Positions 29,431 to 37,348 are shown, counted from the first letter of the stretch. The stretch is 42,537 nt of DNA from Minisyncoccota bacterium (GCA_020057185.1 JAGVGK010000031.1:1-42537), one strand, 5' to 3'. The notes: generated by a model not told the origin, from the letters alone. Numbers and translations: made by a program.

Positions 29431-31357
29431 ATTTCATTATTTCTTCGCCCAATGGTTCGACCAAAGTGTCATCGAGATCGAGCAGAAAATCGGAGGGAAT
29501 ATTGACGCGCGTTCGGCCGAAGATCGTTCGCGTTTCGGCATAAGCGAGATAAAGTTTCTGACGCGCGCGCGTGAGGGCGACATAGAAGAGTCGGCGTTCT
29601 TCCTCAGTATCAATTTCTTCACCGTTACCAGCGTTCTCGAACAAGCGCCGATGCGGAAAGAGATCTTGTTCCAGTCCAGTGACAAAAACCTGATTAAATT
29701 CAAGTCCCTTGGCGGCGTGGACAGTCATCAGACTGACAGCCGCACCCGCTTGTTTGTTATTGGTCATAGCATCTTGATCCGAGACTAGCGCCGCCTCGGT
29801 GAGGAGCCGAGTGATTCCCGTTTCGCCAGGCTCACCATCATAAGCGAGTGAGAGGGTGACGAGCTCGCGGAGGTTCTCGAGCCGTTCGAGATCGTCGCTA
29901 CCACCTTGACGCAAACTTTCCCCTAGCCCCGAATGTTCGAGCGTGTACCGAACGGTGTCCGAAGGCTTCTCAACCAGCGCCTTCGCGCGGATGTCGGTGA
30001 GAATAGCATCAAAAACTTCGACCTTGGTTTGAGTTTTAGCCGGCAAACTGGCGACATCATTGGCGAGCACTTTCGCCACGGTGACCTTACCCAAACCTCG
30101 GGGCGGGACATTGATGATTCGTTTCCGACTAATAAAATCTTGCGGATTAAGCGCGACTTTCAGATAAGCGAGCAAGTCTTTGACCTCTTGCCGTTCGAAA
30201 AAGCGCACGCCTAAAACGCGATACGGCACGCCGGCGTGGAGCATCGCTTCTTCAAGCGCGCGTGATTGGAAGTTGGCGCGGTAGAGGACGGCAATTTGTT
30301 CTGGCGCCCCACCTTGGTCAATAATTCTTTTGGCCAAACCAGCAATCAATCCGGCTTCTTCGCGTTCATCGAGCGCGGTGATGAGCGTGAGTTTTTCGCC
30401 CCGACCATTTTTAGTGTACAGCGTTTTTTCCAATCGATTCACATTTTTCACAATCACGCGATTGGCGGCTTCGAGAATCATTTGGGTTGAGCGATAATTT
30501 TCTTCCAAAGTGACAATCACGGCGCGCGGAAAATCGTGTTCGAAGCGGAGCAGATTTTTGAAATCCGCACCCCGCCAACTGTAGATGGATTGATCGAGAT
30601 CACCAACGGCGCAAATGTTTTCGCGCGCTCCGGCGAGGAGTCGAGCGAGCTGATATTGAGCAACATTGGTGTCTTGGTATTCATCAATATGGATATATTG
30701 CCACCGCGCTTGGACAACGGACAGGATCTCGGGGTGATCACGGAGAAGCAGAACGGTTTTCAAAATAAGGTCATCGAAGTCGAGCGCTTGGGTGGTAACT
30801 AACGCTTGTTCATAATGACGCCAGACTTCGGCGACCACTTGGCCGAAAGGATTCTGTTCGAGATGTTCAGTATAGTGGGCGACAGTGATCAATCGCCCCT
30901 TCTCGCGGGAGATCGCATTCAAGAGACCGCGCGGTTCAATCGATTTCGGATCGTAACCCAAATCTTGCAGGGCGGTTTTAATTAGCGTCAACGAATCGTC
31001 GCGATCGGCGATGGAGAAGTGGCGCGAGAGATTAAGAACTCGGCCGTGTTCGCGGAGCAAGTGGACGCCGAGCGCGTGGAAAGTCGAGAGGAAGGGGCGG
31101 ACCCGTTCATCACGCAATTCTGGTTCGCGAGCGAGTAAGTCGGTGACTCGATGGAGCATCTCCTTCGCGGCTTTGTTGGTGAAGGTGATGGCGAGAATCG
31201 CGTCGGGGCTAACCCCACTTTTGATCAAGTGGAGAATGCGGTGGGTGATCGTTTTTGTTTTGCCGGCGCCCGCGCCGGCGACGACCAAAAGCGGTCCGTC
31301 GCGATGAGTCACCGCGCGTCGCTGGGCGTCATTAAGTTCAGCTAGATAATCAGTCAT
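29423..31357 (-). CDS. pcrA: ATP-dependent DNA helicase PcrA/UvrD (superfamily 1)
   Basis: A 644-residue 3'-5' helicase of nucleotide excision repair and replication restart. Motifs seen: Q motif LNDAQRRAVTH (8-18), Walker A AGAGAGKTKT (27-36), motif II HIDEYQDTN (about 224-232), GDLDQSIYSWRGAD (motif III), LEENYRST (motif IV region), VSLMTVHAAKGLEFNQVFV (motif V) and EEERRLFYVALTRA (motif VI). It is shorter than typical PcrA (about 720), mainly at the C-terminus. An extended -10 (TGC TATAAA) ends 8 nt before the start, giving a probable leaderless mRNA. Confidence 0.96.
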   Translation of the reverse strand: MTDYLAELNDAQRRAVTHRDGPLLVVAGAGAGKTKTITHRILHLIKSGVSPDAILAITFTNKAAKEMLHRVTDLLAREPELRDERVRPFLSTFHALGVHLLREHGRVLNLSRHFSIADRDDSLTLIKTALQDLGYDPKSIEPRGLLNAISREKGRLITVAHYTEHLEQNPFGQVVAEVWRHYEQALVTTQALDFDDLILKTVLLLRDHPEILSVVQARWQYIHIDEYQDTNVAQYQLARLLAGARENICAVGDLDQSIYSWRGADFKNLLRFEHDFPRAVIVTLEENYRSTQMILEAANRVIVKNVNRLEKTLYTKNGRGEKLTLITALDEREEAGLIAGLAKRIIDQGGAPEQIAVLYRANFQSRALEEAMLHAGVPYRVLGVRFFERQEVKDLLAYLKVALNPQDFISRKRIINVPPRGLGKVTVAKVLANDVASLPAKTQTKVEVFDAILTDIRAKALVEKPSDTVRYTLEHSGLGESLRQGGSDDLERLENLRELVTLSLAYDGEPGETGITRLLTEAALVSDQDAMTNNKQAGAAVSLMTVHAAKGLEFNQVFVTGLEQDLFPHRRLFENAGNGEEIDTEEERRLFYVALTRARQKLYLAYAETRTIFGRTRVNIPSDFLLDLDDTLVEPLGEEIMKYD

Positions 31358-31365
31358 TGACCCTA

Positions 31366-31374
31366 TTTATAGCA
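31366..31374 (-). promoter_or_regulatory. Extended -10 promoter of pcrA-rsmA, predicting a leaderless mRNA
   Basis: Minus-strand TGC-TATAAA ends 8 nt before ATG 31357. No Shine-Dalgarno is present. Confidence 0.6.
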
Positions 31375-31407
31375 TATTGAGTTATCCACTTGATATCCCG
31401 TAGACGG

Positions 31408-31435
31408 TTGACGGGGGTTTTGATTACGCTATAAT
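31408..31435 (+). promoter_or_regulatory. Promoter of the LysM-M23 peptidase gene
   Basis: TTGACG (31408-31413), a 16-nt spacer, consensus TATAAT (31430-31435). Transcription would start near 31442. Confidence 0.75.
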
Positions 31436-31461
31436 GGTTTCTTGCTGAAATGATTGACTGA

Positions 31462-32544
31462 TTGGGGATACCGTGCGACAGACGAGCAGATTTTAGGCTT
31501 ATAATCTCACCCTTACATCTTAATAAAAGGCCGATTCTCTTCGTTTTTGCCATCGGTCTTGTCTTGGTTCTGGCTCGTCCAGTCTCGGCGAGCTTCTTGT
31601 CTTTTGTCGGTCTTAATGATGTTTTTGGTCAAACCTCGTCGGATTCTCCCGCTCTTTTCTCAAATGTCGGCAATTCGCAAACGATGCCTTTACTTGAGCC
31701 ATTAATGGGACCTGATTCCAACGCTCGGCGTGGTGGTGGTGATACGACAGTGGTTGATGGGAGCGCACTCCTGCCCGATTCTGGTCCGCTCGGTACCATG
31801 AGTGATATCAAGGATTTACCGCCGGTTGATCAAGTGAGCGTCTATGTCGTCCGGTCGGGCGACACGCTCTCGGAAGTGGCGCGAATGTTTCAGGTGTCAG
31901 TCAACACCATTATTTGGGCGAATGATCTGCCTCGCGCCACAGCGATTCGCGAAGGTCAGGTGCTGGTGATTTTACCGATCAGCGGTATTCAACACACAAT
32001 TGTAAAGGGTGAGACCCTCAAAAGTATTGCCAAGAAATATCAAGGCGAGGCCAAGGAGATCGCCCAATATAATGATCTTGAGATAGATTCGTCGCTCGCG
32101 GTTGGAGAGATTCTAATTGTTCCCAATGGTGAGGAAACCCCGCCACCCACCACGACCGGTCGTCCATCCCGACCGATTCGAGGTAGTGGTCCAAGTTACG
32201 CCGGTTATTATATTCGACCAACTAAAGGCGGAGTTCGGACGCAGGGTATTCATGGCTACAACGGCGTTGATTTGGCGAATTCAACTGGCGCGCCGATCTA
32301 TGCTTCGGCGGGCGGTACGGTGATTGTGAGTAAAGAGAATGGTTGGAACGGCGGGTATGCTAAATATATTGTGATTCAACATAGCAATAACACCCAAACG
32401 CTTTATGCCCACAACAATGACAACATTGTGGCGCGCGGGCAGAAGGTGGTGCAAGGCCAGGTGATTGGCTATGTTGGTTCAACGGGTAATTCCACTGGCC
32501 CCCATGTCCACTTCGAAATTCGCGGCGCGAAAAATCCGTTTTAA
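31462..32544 (+). CDS. LysM-domain M23 peptidoglycan endopeptidase
   Basis: A 360-residue secreted wall hydrolase. A signal peptide or anchor (about 23-45, ILFVFAIGLVLVLARPVSA) is followed by a linker, LysM1 (about 127-172, VYVVRSGDTLSEVARMFQVS), LysM2 (about 176-222, HTIVKGETLKSIAKKYQ) and a C-terminal M23 domain. That domain has the metal ligands in HGYNGVD (His264 and Asp268 region) and HVHFEI (347-352). LysM repeats bind peptidoglycan and M23 cuts peptide cross-links, in own-wall growth or in contact with a host cell. The only start in frame is TTG 31462, which has no Shine-Dalgarno; a non-AUG start or an unseen upstream correction is possible. Confidence 0.88.
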   Translation: MGIPCDRRADFRLIISPLHLNKRPILFVFAIGLVLVLARPVSASFLSFVGLNDVFGQTSSDSPALFSNVGNSQTMPLLEPLMGPDSNARRGGGDTTVVDGSALLPDSGPLGTMSDIKDLPPVDQVSVYVVRSGDTLSEVARMFQVSVNTIIWANDLPRATAIREGQVLVILPISGIQHTIVKGETLKSIAKKYQGEAKEIAQYNDLEIDSSLAVGEILIVPNGEETPPPTTTGRPSRPIRGSGPSYAGYYIRPTKGGVRTQGIHGYNGVDLANSTGAPIYASAGGTVIVSKENGWNGGYAKYIVIQHSNNTQTLYAHNNDNIVARGQKVVQGQVIGYVGSTGNSTGPHVHFEIRGAKNPF

Positions 32545-32559
32545 AATTTTTTAATATTT

Positions 32560-32952
32560 ATGGCTACTCGGAAAAATCTTTCAATCATTCCCCTTGAAAG
32601 ATTAGACGGAATATTGACCGGTTTCCTAAAGATTTTATGTTCAAACTTAGTGAGAATGAAAAGGCAGAGGTGGTCGCAAATTGCGACCACCTTCAGCGTC
32701 TCAAATTTTCCCCTGTTTTGCCTTATGTTTTTACTGAACACGGCGCAATTATGGCGGCCAATGTTTTGAATTCAAAACAAGCCGTCGTGGCGAGTGTCTA
32801 TGTTGTCCGCGCCTTTGTGAAACTGCGAGAAATATTATCAACCAATAAAGAATTAGCGCAGAAACTTAAAGAGCTTGAGGGGAGATTAGATAAAAATGAC
32901 TCCGCCGGAAGAACTGCCCAAACCGCTGATTGGTTTCCGCCCTTCTAATTAA
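32560..32952 (+). pseudogene. ORF6N-domain protein, broken by an internal deletion and a second frameshift
   Basis: The N-terminus MATRKNLSIIPLERL (frame 1) matches the usual opening of ORF6N proteins. About 30 codons later in the family, the conserved RRNIDRFPKDFMFKLSENEK appears here immediately, but in another frame (from about 32601). It continues with LPYVFTEHGAIMAANVLNSK and LREILSTNKELAQKLKELEG. At about 32895 a further shift is needed to read the expected tail MTPPEELPKPLIGFRPSN up to the stop at 32952. ORF6N is a phage- and mobile-element-associated putative DNA-binding domain. Both lesions fit small deletions; the protein cannot be made intact. Confidence 0.8.
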
Positions 32953-33604
32953 ACACCAGCCATTTTCCTTCGCTCACAACTTCAACTTCTCCGTCAATAA
33001 CCTTAAGAGCTGACTCGTCGTCAAGAACATAAATGGTTTCGGAAATTTCTTTTGCCACTTTTTCCAAATTATTTTTTCTAGCTTGGGGGAAATCTAGTGA
33101 ATTAAAATGTGGCCGGACATAAAAATTAACCAAACCTAAAGCTTTGTCGTTATTGTAATCAAAATTTTCTTCGTAATAAATTCTTTTGTCCTTACTGCTT
33201 AAAAATAGAGTGGGATTAGTCACCATACTACCGGCACTGATACCAGCATATACTCTAGTTTTTAGTAATTCAGGCAAGAGTTCTGTAAGACCAGATTCGT
33301 TGAGCCATCGCATTAAATGGAACGAATTTCCACCAGAAAAAAATAAAACATCGGAGGCTTCTATCCTTGGTAGCCATATCTCTTTTGGTAGTGCAGAGAT
33401 ATCAACAATATCAATATTTTTTAATTCCTGTTTTTTAAGATTAGAGAGATCGTTGATAAACCACTCCTTGTCTCCGGTGCCAACATTCATTGCTGTAGGG
33501 ATAAAGGCGATCGAAGTTTCGGACGCCGGTTTTTCAACTAGATCAAATAAAGCTTTTACGATTGATTGATTTGAAAGTCCGTTTGAAGTGAGGAGTAGTT
33601 TCAT
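32945..33604 (-). CDS. Peptidase S51 / dipeptidase E-like (type 1 glutamine amidotransferase-like)
   Basis: A 219-residue serine peptidase-like protein. The nucleophile elbow GISAGS places Ser at about residue 123, with FFSGGNSFHLMRWL (88-101) as the preceding glycine loop, His166 in RPHFNS and an acidic site DDESAL (near 200). Family members remove N-terminal aspartate from dipeptides or act as related hydrolases in the cytoplasm. The gene follows the mazEF remnant and may share its transcript; no promoter was seen before it. Its last 8 nt overlap the ORF6N pseudogene. Confidence 0.88.
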   Translation of the reverse strand: MKLLLTSNGLSNQSIVKALFDLVEKPASETSIAFIPTAMNVGTGDKEWFINDLSNLKKQELKNIDIVDISALPKEIWLPRIEASDVLFFSGGNSFHLMRWLNESGLTELLPELLKTRVYAGISAGSMVTNPTLFLSSKDKRIYYEENFDYNNDKALGLVNFYVRPHFNSLDFPQARKNNLEKVAKEISETIYVLDDESALKVIDGEVEVVSEGKWLVFN

Positions 33605-33611
33605 AATGATT

Positions 33612-33935
33612 TTAATGAAACAATTGTTTGATCACATTCATTATTTTTTGAAGTACTGATTTTTCTATCATACCCACGGCTCTAACGAGTCGCCTTTTAT
33701 CTATCGATCTAAGGTGAAAAATCAACGCGATTGAATCTGTATCTAAACCGTTTTCTTTCGTCGCTTTCGTCTGGATAGTATATGGGAACCGCAAAGCTTT
33801 CAAGTTGGTAGTCAGAGGAATAACAATGACCAGACTCGTTGGTGTATCAGTTAAAATAATTGCCGGGCGCAAGCCTTGCTGTTCATGACCAAAAGTTTCG
33901 CCTAATTGAACTAACCAAACTTATCCGCGTTTCAT
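33612..33935 (-). pseudogene. mazF: MazF/PemK-family toxin with a stop at codon 5
   Basis: Read from ATG 33935, the frame gives MKRG, then TAA (33921-33923), then VWLVQLGETFGHEQQGLRPA and IILTDTPTSLVIVIPLTT to the normal end at 33612. The family opening is MKRG(D/E)VWLV, so one G-to-T change (GAA to TAA) explains the stop. The remaining 103 codons have no other lesion, so the mutation is probably recent. The ATG overlaps the stop of the antitoxin gene (ATGA), the usual coupling. Without suppression only an internal TTG at 33872 is left, which would lack the first strand with catalytic-site residues. Confidence 0.82.
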
Positions 33936-34135
33936 GATGTTCGGTCCACTTCGGCCAAGGATTCATCGGCGAGTCTATCCCAAGCGGCTAGTTCGTTTTT
34001 TAAATCTAAATACGGGCTAAGATTATCAAGGTAAAAAGTGAGAGCGTTATTGACCAACTCGGCTTTTTTAACCCCGAGTTTTTTCGAAGCCAATTTTATT
34101 TTAATATTCAAATTGTTTGATAACTTTGTTGGCAT
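33932..34135 (-). CDS. Antitoxin of the mazF-like module (ribbon-helix-helix-like)
   Basis: A 67-residue protein. Its N-terminus MPTKLSNNLNIKIKLASKKL, then GVKKAELVNNALTFYLDNL, fits a strand followed by two helices as in ribbon-helix-helix DNA-binding antitoxins. The C-terminal acidic stretch (LAAWDRLADESLAEVD) would be the toxin-binding tail. The gene overlaps the mazF start by ATGA. An extended -10 (TGC TAGATT, minus strand 34142-34150) ends 6 nt before the ATG, so the mRNA is probably leaderless. With the toxin frame broken the antitoxin may remain only as an autoregulator. Confidence 0.7.
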   Translation of the reverse strand: MPTKLSNNLNIKIKLASKKLGVKKAELVNNALTFYLDNLSPYLDLKNELAAWDRLADESLAEVDRTS

Positions 34136-34141
34136 ACTTAA

Positions 34142-34150
34142 AATCTAGCA
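34142..34150 (-). promoter_or_regulatory. Extended -10 promoter of the antitoxin gene, predicting a leaderless mRNA
   Basis: Minus-strand TGC-TAGATT ends 6 nt before ATG 34135. Confidence 0.5.
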
Positions 34151-34186
34151 TTAACAGCTTTTGTTTTCAAGCTTCGAATTATTTTC

Positions 34187-34333
34187 CTAATCCATAGCAA
34201 AGTGGTTAAGCAATCGGCGGTGACGGCGGGCTTCGAGCAGGTAAGGCAAACCGCGGAGAATTTTCCAATCAATGTGTTCGTTGAGTTGACGGAGTTCGTG
34301 GCGCAAAACTTTTTTCACTTGGTATTTTGTCAT
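34187..34333 (-). CDS. Small basic protein downstream of lexA
   Basis: A 48-residue protein, MTKYQVKKVLRHELRQLNEH followed by IDWKILRGLPYLLEARRHRR and a short tail. It is predicted helical and highly basic, with an internal GLPY turn. It starts 16 nt after the lexA stop on the same strand, so it should be co-transcribed and SOS-regulated. No known family; small size, basic charge and linkage suggest a nucleic-acid-binding or lexA-accessory role, but that is speculation. Confidence 0.55.
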   Translation of the reverse strand: MTKYQVKKVLRHELRQLNEHIDWKILRGLPYLLEARRHRRLLNHFAMD

Positions 34334-34349
34334 AGTCGTATAAAACTTA

Positions 34350-34922
34350 TTAAGTATATTTTCTAATGACCGCCTTGACCACGGCGACGATTGATAATGT
34401 TTCGCGCGGGAAGATTGGCTGGAAATCGGGATTCGCCGGTTCCAGATAACGCTCCCCGCTTTTCTCCCGCAGATATTTCATCGTCCATTCGCCGTCCACT
34501 TCCGCGACGACGATGTCTCCCGTTTTTACTCGCGCCGTTTTCTCCACCAAGACCATATCCCCTTCGCGGATGCCGGCGTTGATCATCGACTCGCCTTTCA
34601 CGCGCAAGAGATAAGTGCTTTCTTTTTTCTCAATCAGCCAGTCGTCCAAGCTTAAGGTGTCGAGCTCGACCTCTTCCACCGCGGTCGGGAAACCGGCTTC
34701 GACTAAACCCAGCATACGCACTTGCCCCCAACCTTCGCCCGGGACGAGATGACCACTCCCGTCGCGTGATAAAAAACCAGCCGTGATTAATTTCTCCACC
34801 AACTTATGAACGGCGTTCGTGGATTTGAAACTAAAAAGTTTCAGCATCTCGCGATAGCTCGGCATGCGCCGTTTGTCGTTATAAAAATTCAAAATCCTAT
34901 CTCCTCTTTCTCGTTCGTTCAT
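34350..34922 (-). CDS. lexA: SOS repressor LexA
   Basis: A 190-residue repressor-peptidase. The N-terminal winged helix (about 1-60, RMPSYREMLKLFSFKSTNAV) binds the SOS box. The Ala76-Gly77 cleavage site lies in LVEAGFPTA, and the catalytic dyad is Ser112 (GESMIN) and Lys149 (EWTMKYL). RecA filaments trigger self-cleavage and derepression. The frame extends ten codons further upstream, but that would run through the promoter; the ATG at 34922 is placed exactly at the expected transcription start. The N-terminal domain differs from the E. coli type and suits a GAAC-N4-GTTC box, which is present in its own promoter. Confidence 0.93.
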   Translation of the reverse strand: MNERERGDRILNFYNDKRRMPSYREMLKLFSFKSTNAVHKLVEKLITAGFLSRDGSGHLVPGEGWGQVRMLGLVEAGFPTAVEEVELDTLSLDDWLIEKKESTYLLRVKGESMINAGIREGDMVLVEKTARVKTGDIVVAEVDGEWTMKYLREKSGERYLEPANPDFQPIFPRETLSIVAVVKAVIRKYT

Positions 34923-34929
34923 GCCGACC

Positions 34930-34959
34930 AGTATAAGTGAACACCCGTTCACCAGTCAA
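34930..34959 (-). promoter_or_regulatory. lexA promoter with an SOS box in the spacer (autoregulation, leaderless)
   Basis: On the minus strand TTGACT (34954-34959), an 18-nt spacer and TATACT (34930-34935). The spacer holds GAAC-N4-GTTC (34939-34950), the gram-positive-type (DinR) LexA box, so LexA would block its own transcription. TATACT ends 7 nt before ATG 34922, predicting a leaderless mRNA. Confidence 0.85.
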
Positions 34960-34993
34960 GAACGAGAGTGTGGATAACCTTTTTAAACTTGGT

Positions 34994-34999
34994 TATACT
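34994..34999 (+). promoter_or_regulatory. -10 box of the gene at 35008
   Basis: TATACT ends 8 nt before ATG 35008, again predicting a leaderless mRNA. A perfect DnaA-box-like TGTGGATAA lies just upstream (34969-34977). Confidence 0.5.
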
Positions 35000-35007
35000 A
35001 TACGGTT

Positions 35008-35652
35008 ATGCGTAATTCATTTGAAAGATTAAGCGGATATACCGGTGGCGCGTTTGAGGATGAGTTGCTTGGGGAGGTTACTTGCGGTTGGGATGGTCAG
35101 TTATATATTGAATTACTCGAAAAAGGGGATAGAGCGTCGGCTGATGCGCTGGTTGATAAATGGGCCGAGGGGCATTTGTCGCCCGAAGCGTTTAACCAAT
35201 GGGACAGAGCTAACAGCGCCAAACGGAAACGCTTAATTATGGATTTCGCGAGTGAACATCAGCCCGTCGATCGGAATCCTCGGGACCCGCGTTATATGCC
35301 CGACGATGACCGAGCAATCAGAAGGCATATTTTAGAGGGTAATTTCCATGACGAGGTGGCCGAGAAGATGGGGGTGGAAGACCCAAATGAACTTGAAATT
35401 ATAACAACAATTAGTACCCCGGTTGATACGAAATGGCGAATAGATTGCTATTTTCGATTCGAAGGGTTTGTTTTTACGATCGATGTCACACTTCGAGAAA
35501 AGGAGGGATCCTCTAGCGCTGATTATGTTATGCGGATTAATGATCCGGGCAATGAGCAAGAGTTAGCCGAGCAAGCCGGGATTATCGCCAGTCGCTTCCA
35601 AGAATCAATCCGCCTGCAAAAAGATAATGAAAAGCGTCGTCGCGTGGCGTAG
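35008..35652 (+). CDS. Hypothetical cytoplasmic protein, divergent from lexA
   Basis: A 214-residue acidic protein with no membrane segment. It begins MRNSFERLSGYTGGAFEDEL; the middle is helical, and a likely beta-rich region ends in KWRIDCYFRFEGFVFTIDVT. No family recognised. It is divergent from lexA and separated by only 85 nt containing the SOS box, so SOS control is possible but the box overlaps the lexA promoter, not this one. The start rests on the -10 box 8 nt upstream. Confidence 0.65.
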   Translation: MRNSFERLSGYTGGAFEDELLGEVTCGWDGQLYIELLEKGDRASADALVDKWAEGHLSPEAFNQWDRANSAKRKRLIMDFASEHQPVDRNPRDPRYMPDDDRAIRRHILEGNFHDEVAEKMGVEDPNELEIITTISTPVDTKWRIDCYFRFEGFVFTIDVTLREKEGSSSADYVMRINDPGNEQELAEQAGIIASRFQESIRLQKDNEKRRRVA

Positions 35653-35653
35653 A

Positions 35654-35697
35654 TTGACTTATTTGGGAGGTGCATAGTAAACTACTTGTACTATGCA
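35654..35697 (+). promoter_or_regulatory. Promoter and operator-like inverted repeat before the DUF4143 ATPase
   Basis: TTGACT (35654-35659), an 18-nt spacer, TAAACT (35678-35683). The inverted repeat TGCATAGT (35671-35678) / ACTATGCA (35690-35697) straddles the -10, as expected for a repressor site. A further TGCATAAT lies at about 35712-35719. Confidence 0.55.
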
Positions 35698-35733
35698 AAA
35701 AGGGGATAAACTGCATAATACACTATAGACACT

Positions 35734-37005
35734 ATGCTAAAAGCCACGGTTTTCAAGCAAAAAGAGGATAAAGAGCGACTTCTTTCGCGTGCCTACATCG
35801 AACGAACTAAGGGGAAAGATGTTCAAAAATGGCTCTCTTCCGACCTAATAAAGGTCATTCTAGGTCCTCGCCGGACCGGGAAATCGGTCTTTGCTTTAAT
35901 GCTCCTGCGGGGGCAAGACTTTGCCTACTTTAATTTTGACGATGAATCGCTTCCGGGCGAAGAAAAAATTGATCTTGACGAACTTCTTTCAGAACTCAAG
36001 CAAGTATATGGAGAGACAAAATATATTCTTTTTGACGAAATACAGAATCTTCCCAATTGGGAACTCTTCGTGAATCGGTTGCACCGCGCGGGATATAATT
36101 TGGTGCTGACCGGTTCTAACGCCAGTCTCCTCTCCAAAGAATTGGCCACGCATCTCACTGGCCGGCATATTCCCATAGAAATACTGCCGTTTGATTTTAA
36201 GGAAATTTTGAAAGCCAAACAATATAAAGTTTCGGCTGATAAACTTTTACTACCGGAAGAAAAAGCCAAACTCCAGGGTTATGTCACTCAATATCTGATA
36301 AACGGAGGCTACCCAGAGGTGGTGACAAAAGATGTTGATCCTCGCGGTTACCTCGATGTGCTTTTCGATGCCGTTCTTTTTAAAGATGTCATCAAGCGTC
36401 ACAAAGTTCGTTTTTCTAAACAAATAGACAATCTCGGATCATATTTGATAAACAATGTTTCTAATCAGTATACCGCCCGAAAAATGGCCAACGCTTTGGC
36501 TTTCAAAAGTGATGTGACGGTGGCAAAATATTTAAGTTATCTAATCGAAGCCTATCTAATTTTTTCTTTGGATTATCACTCAACTAAAACTAGTCTGAGA
36601 GTGCGATTACCCAAGAAAACATATGTTGTGGACAATGGTCTGGTCACAGCCAAAGCCATCCAACATTCGCCTAATAACGGCAAGCTTATGGAGAATCTCG
36701 TTTTTATGGAACTCGTCAAGCGGGGGAACCAGCCAAACCGAGAATTGTTTTATTACAAAACTCGCAATGATCGAGAGATAGACTTTGTGCTTAAAGAGGG
36801 ATATCGGGTCACACAGCTTATACAGGTTACCTATGATTCAACCAGTCCAGAGGTTGAGGAAAGAGAAGTAAAGGCGTTGGTGGAAGCCGGAAAAGAATTG
36901 AATGTTGGTAAGTTATTAGTGATCACTTGGAATGAGAAAAGAGAAGTGGTGAAAGAGGGCGTCACCATACAATTTGTTCCTTTATGGGAATGGCTGACTG
37001 CCTAG
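35734..37005 (+). CDS. AAA ATPase with C-terminal DUF4143 nuclease-like domain
   Basis: A 423-residue protein. An N-terminal AAA_14 ATPase domain has Walker A GPRRTGKS (about 43-51), Walker B ILFDEIQNLPNWE (about 97-109) and a sensor NLVLTGSNASLLSKEL. A C-terminal DUF4143 region (about 205-400) ends in a PD-(D/E)xK-like pattern, FYYKTRNDREIDFVLKEG, then QLIQVTY, which could be a nuclease site. Such proteins are widespread, often beside mobile or defence genes; function unknown. The start ATG lies downstream of an operator-like inverted repeat. Confidence 0.88.
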   Translation: MLKATVFKQKEDKERLLSRAYIERTKGKDVQKWLSSDLIKVILGPRRTGKSVFALMLLRGQDFAYFNFDDESLPGEEKIDLDELLSELKQVYGETKYILFDEIQNLPNWELFVNRLHRAGYNLVLTGSNASLLSKELATHLTGRHIPIEILPFDFKEILKAKQYKVSADKLLLPEEKAKLQGYVTQYLINGGYPEVVTKDVDPRGYLDVLFDAVLFKDVIKRHKVRFSKQIDNLGSYLINNVSNQYTARKMANALAFKSDVTVAKYLSYLIEAYLIFSLDYHSTKTSLRVRLPKKTYVVDNGLVTAKAIQHSPNNGKLMENLVFMELVKRGNQPNRELFYYKTRNDREIDFVLKEGYRVTQLIQVTYDSTSPEVEEREVKALVEAGKELNVGKLLVITWNEKREVVKEGVTIQFVPLWEWLTA

Positions 37006-37086
37006 TCATTGACTTATTTTGGGGGTGTGGTAGGGTGGGGGTTGGATGAGAAAAAAGCTATTTTGAAGTAGAGAAAGGGGGGATTG

Positions 37087-37308
37087 GTGCGAGAATTGGC
37101 TTACTATTTTCGGTGTTCGAAATGCGGTTTGTACCCAGTGAAGCCAGAGACTTTTTCCCGTTTTTTGACTCCAGACATTAGGTTAGAGTTGGAGCAAAGA
37201 ATCAAAGGTGGGGCGCCAGGTGCCACACTAGAGTTTGAAGCCGGTTGCCCCCAATGTTTGCCCCGTGGTGTAAGCAAGGCCAAGGTCATAGTCTTGAGTT
37301 CACACTAG
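37087..37308 (+). CDS. Small zinc-ribbon-like protein
   Basis: A 73-residue protein with two Cys pairs, CSKC (about 10-13) and CPQC (about 54-57), suggesting a zinc ribbon. The intervening segment is TPDIRLELEQRIKGGAPGAT. No family recognised. GTG 37087 is chosen because a G-rich Shine-Dalgarno (AAAGGGGGG, about 37074-37082) precedes it; TTG 37084 is one codon earlier. It has its own terminator and belongs with the Shine-Dalgarno-class orphans. Confidence 0.65.
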   Translation: MRELAYYFRCSKCGLYPVKPETFSRFLTPDIRLELEQRIKGGAPGATLEFEAGCPQCLPRGVSKAKVIVLSSH

Positions 37309-37319
37309 CCAGTAGTCCG

Positions 37320-37348
37320 CAGGCTTCGAGATCGAAGCCTGTTTTTTT
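37320..37348 (+). terminator. Terminator of the zinc-ribbon gene
   Basis: Perfect 9-bp stem CAGGCTTCG / CGAAGCCTG with loop AGAT and seven T (37342-37348). Confidence 0.9.

Noticed and set aside
33872-33935. Recoding of UAA in the mazF frame
   Set aside because: Other genes use UAA as an ordinary stop (for example rpmH at 12242-12244), so a nonsense mutation is simpler.
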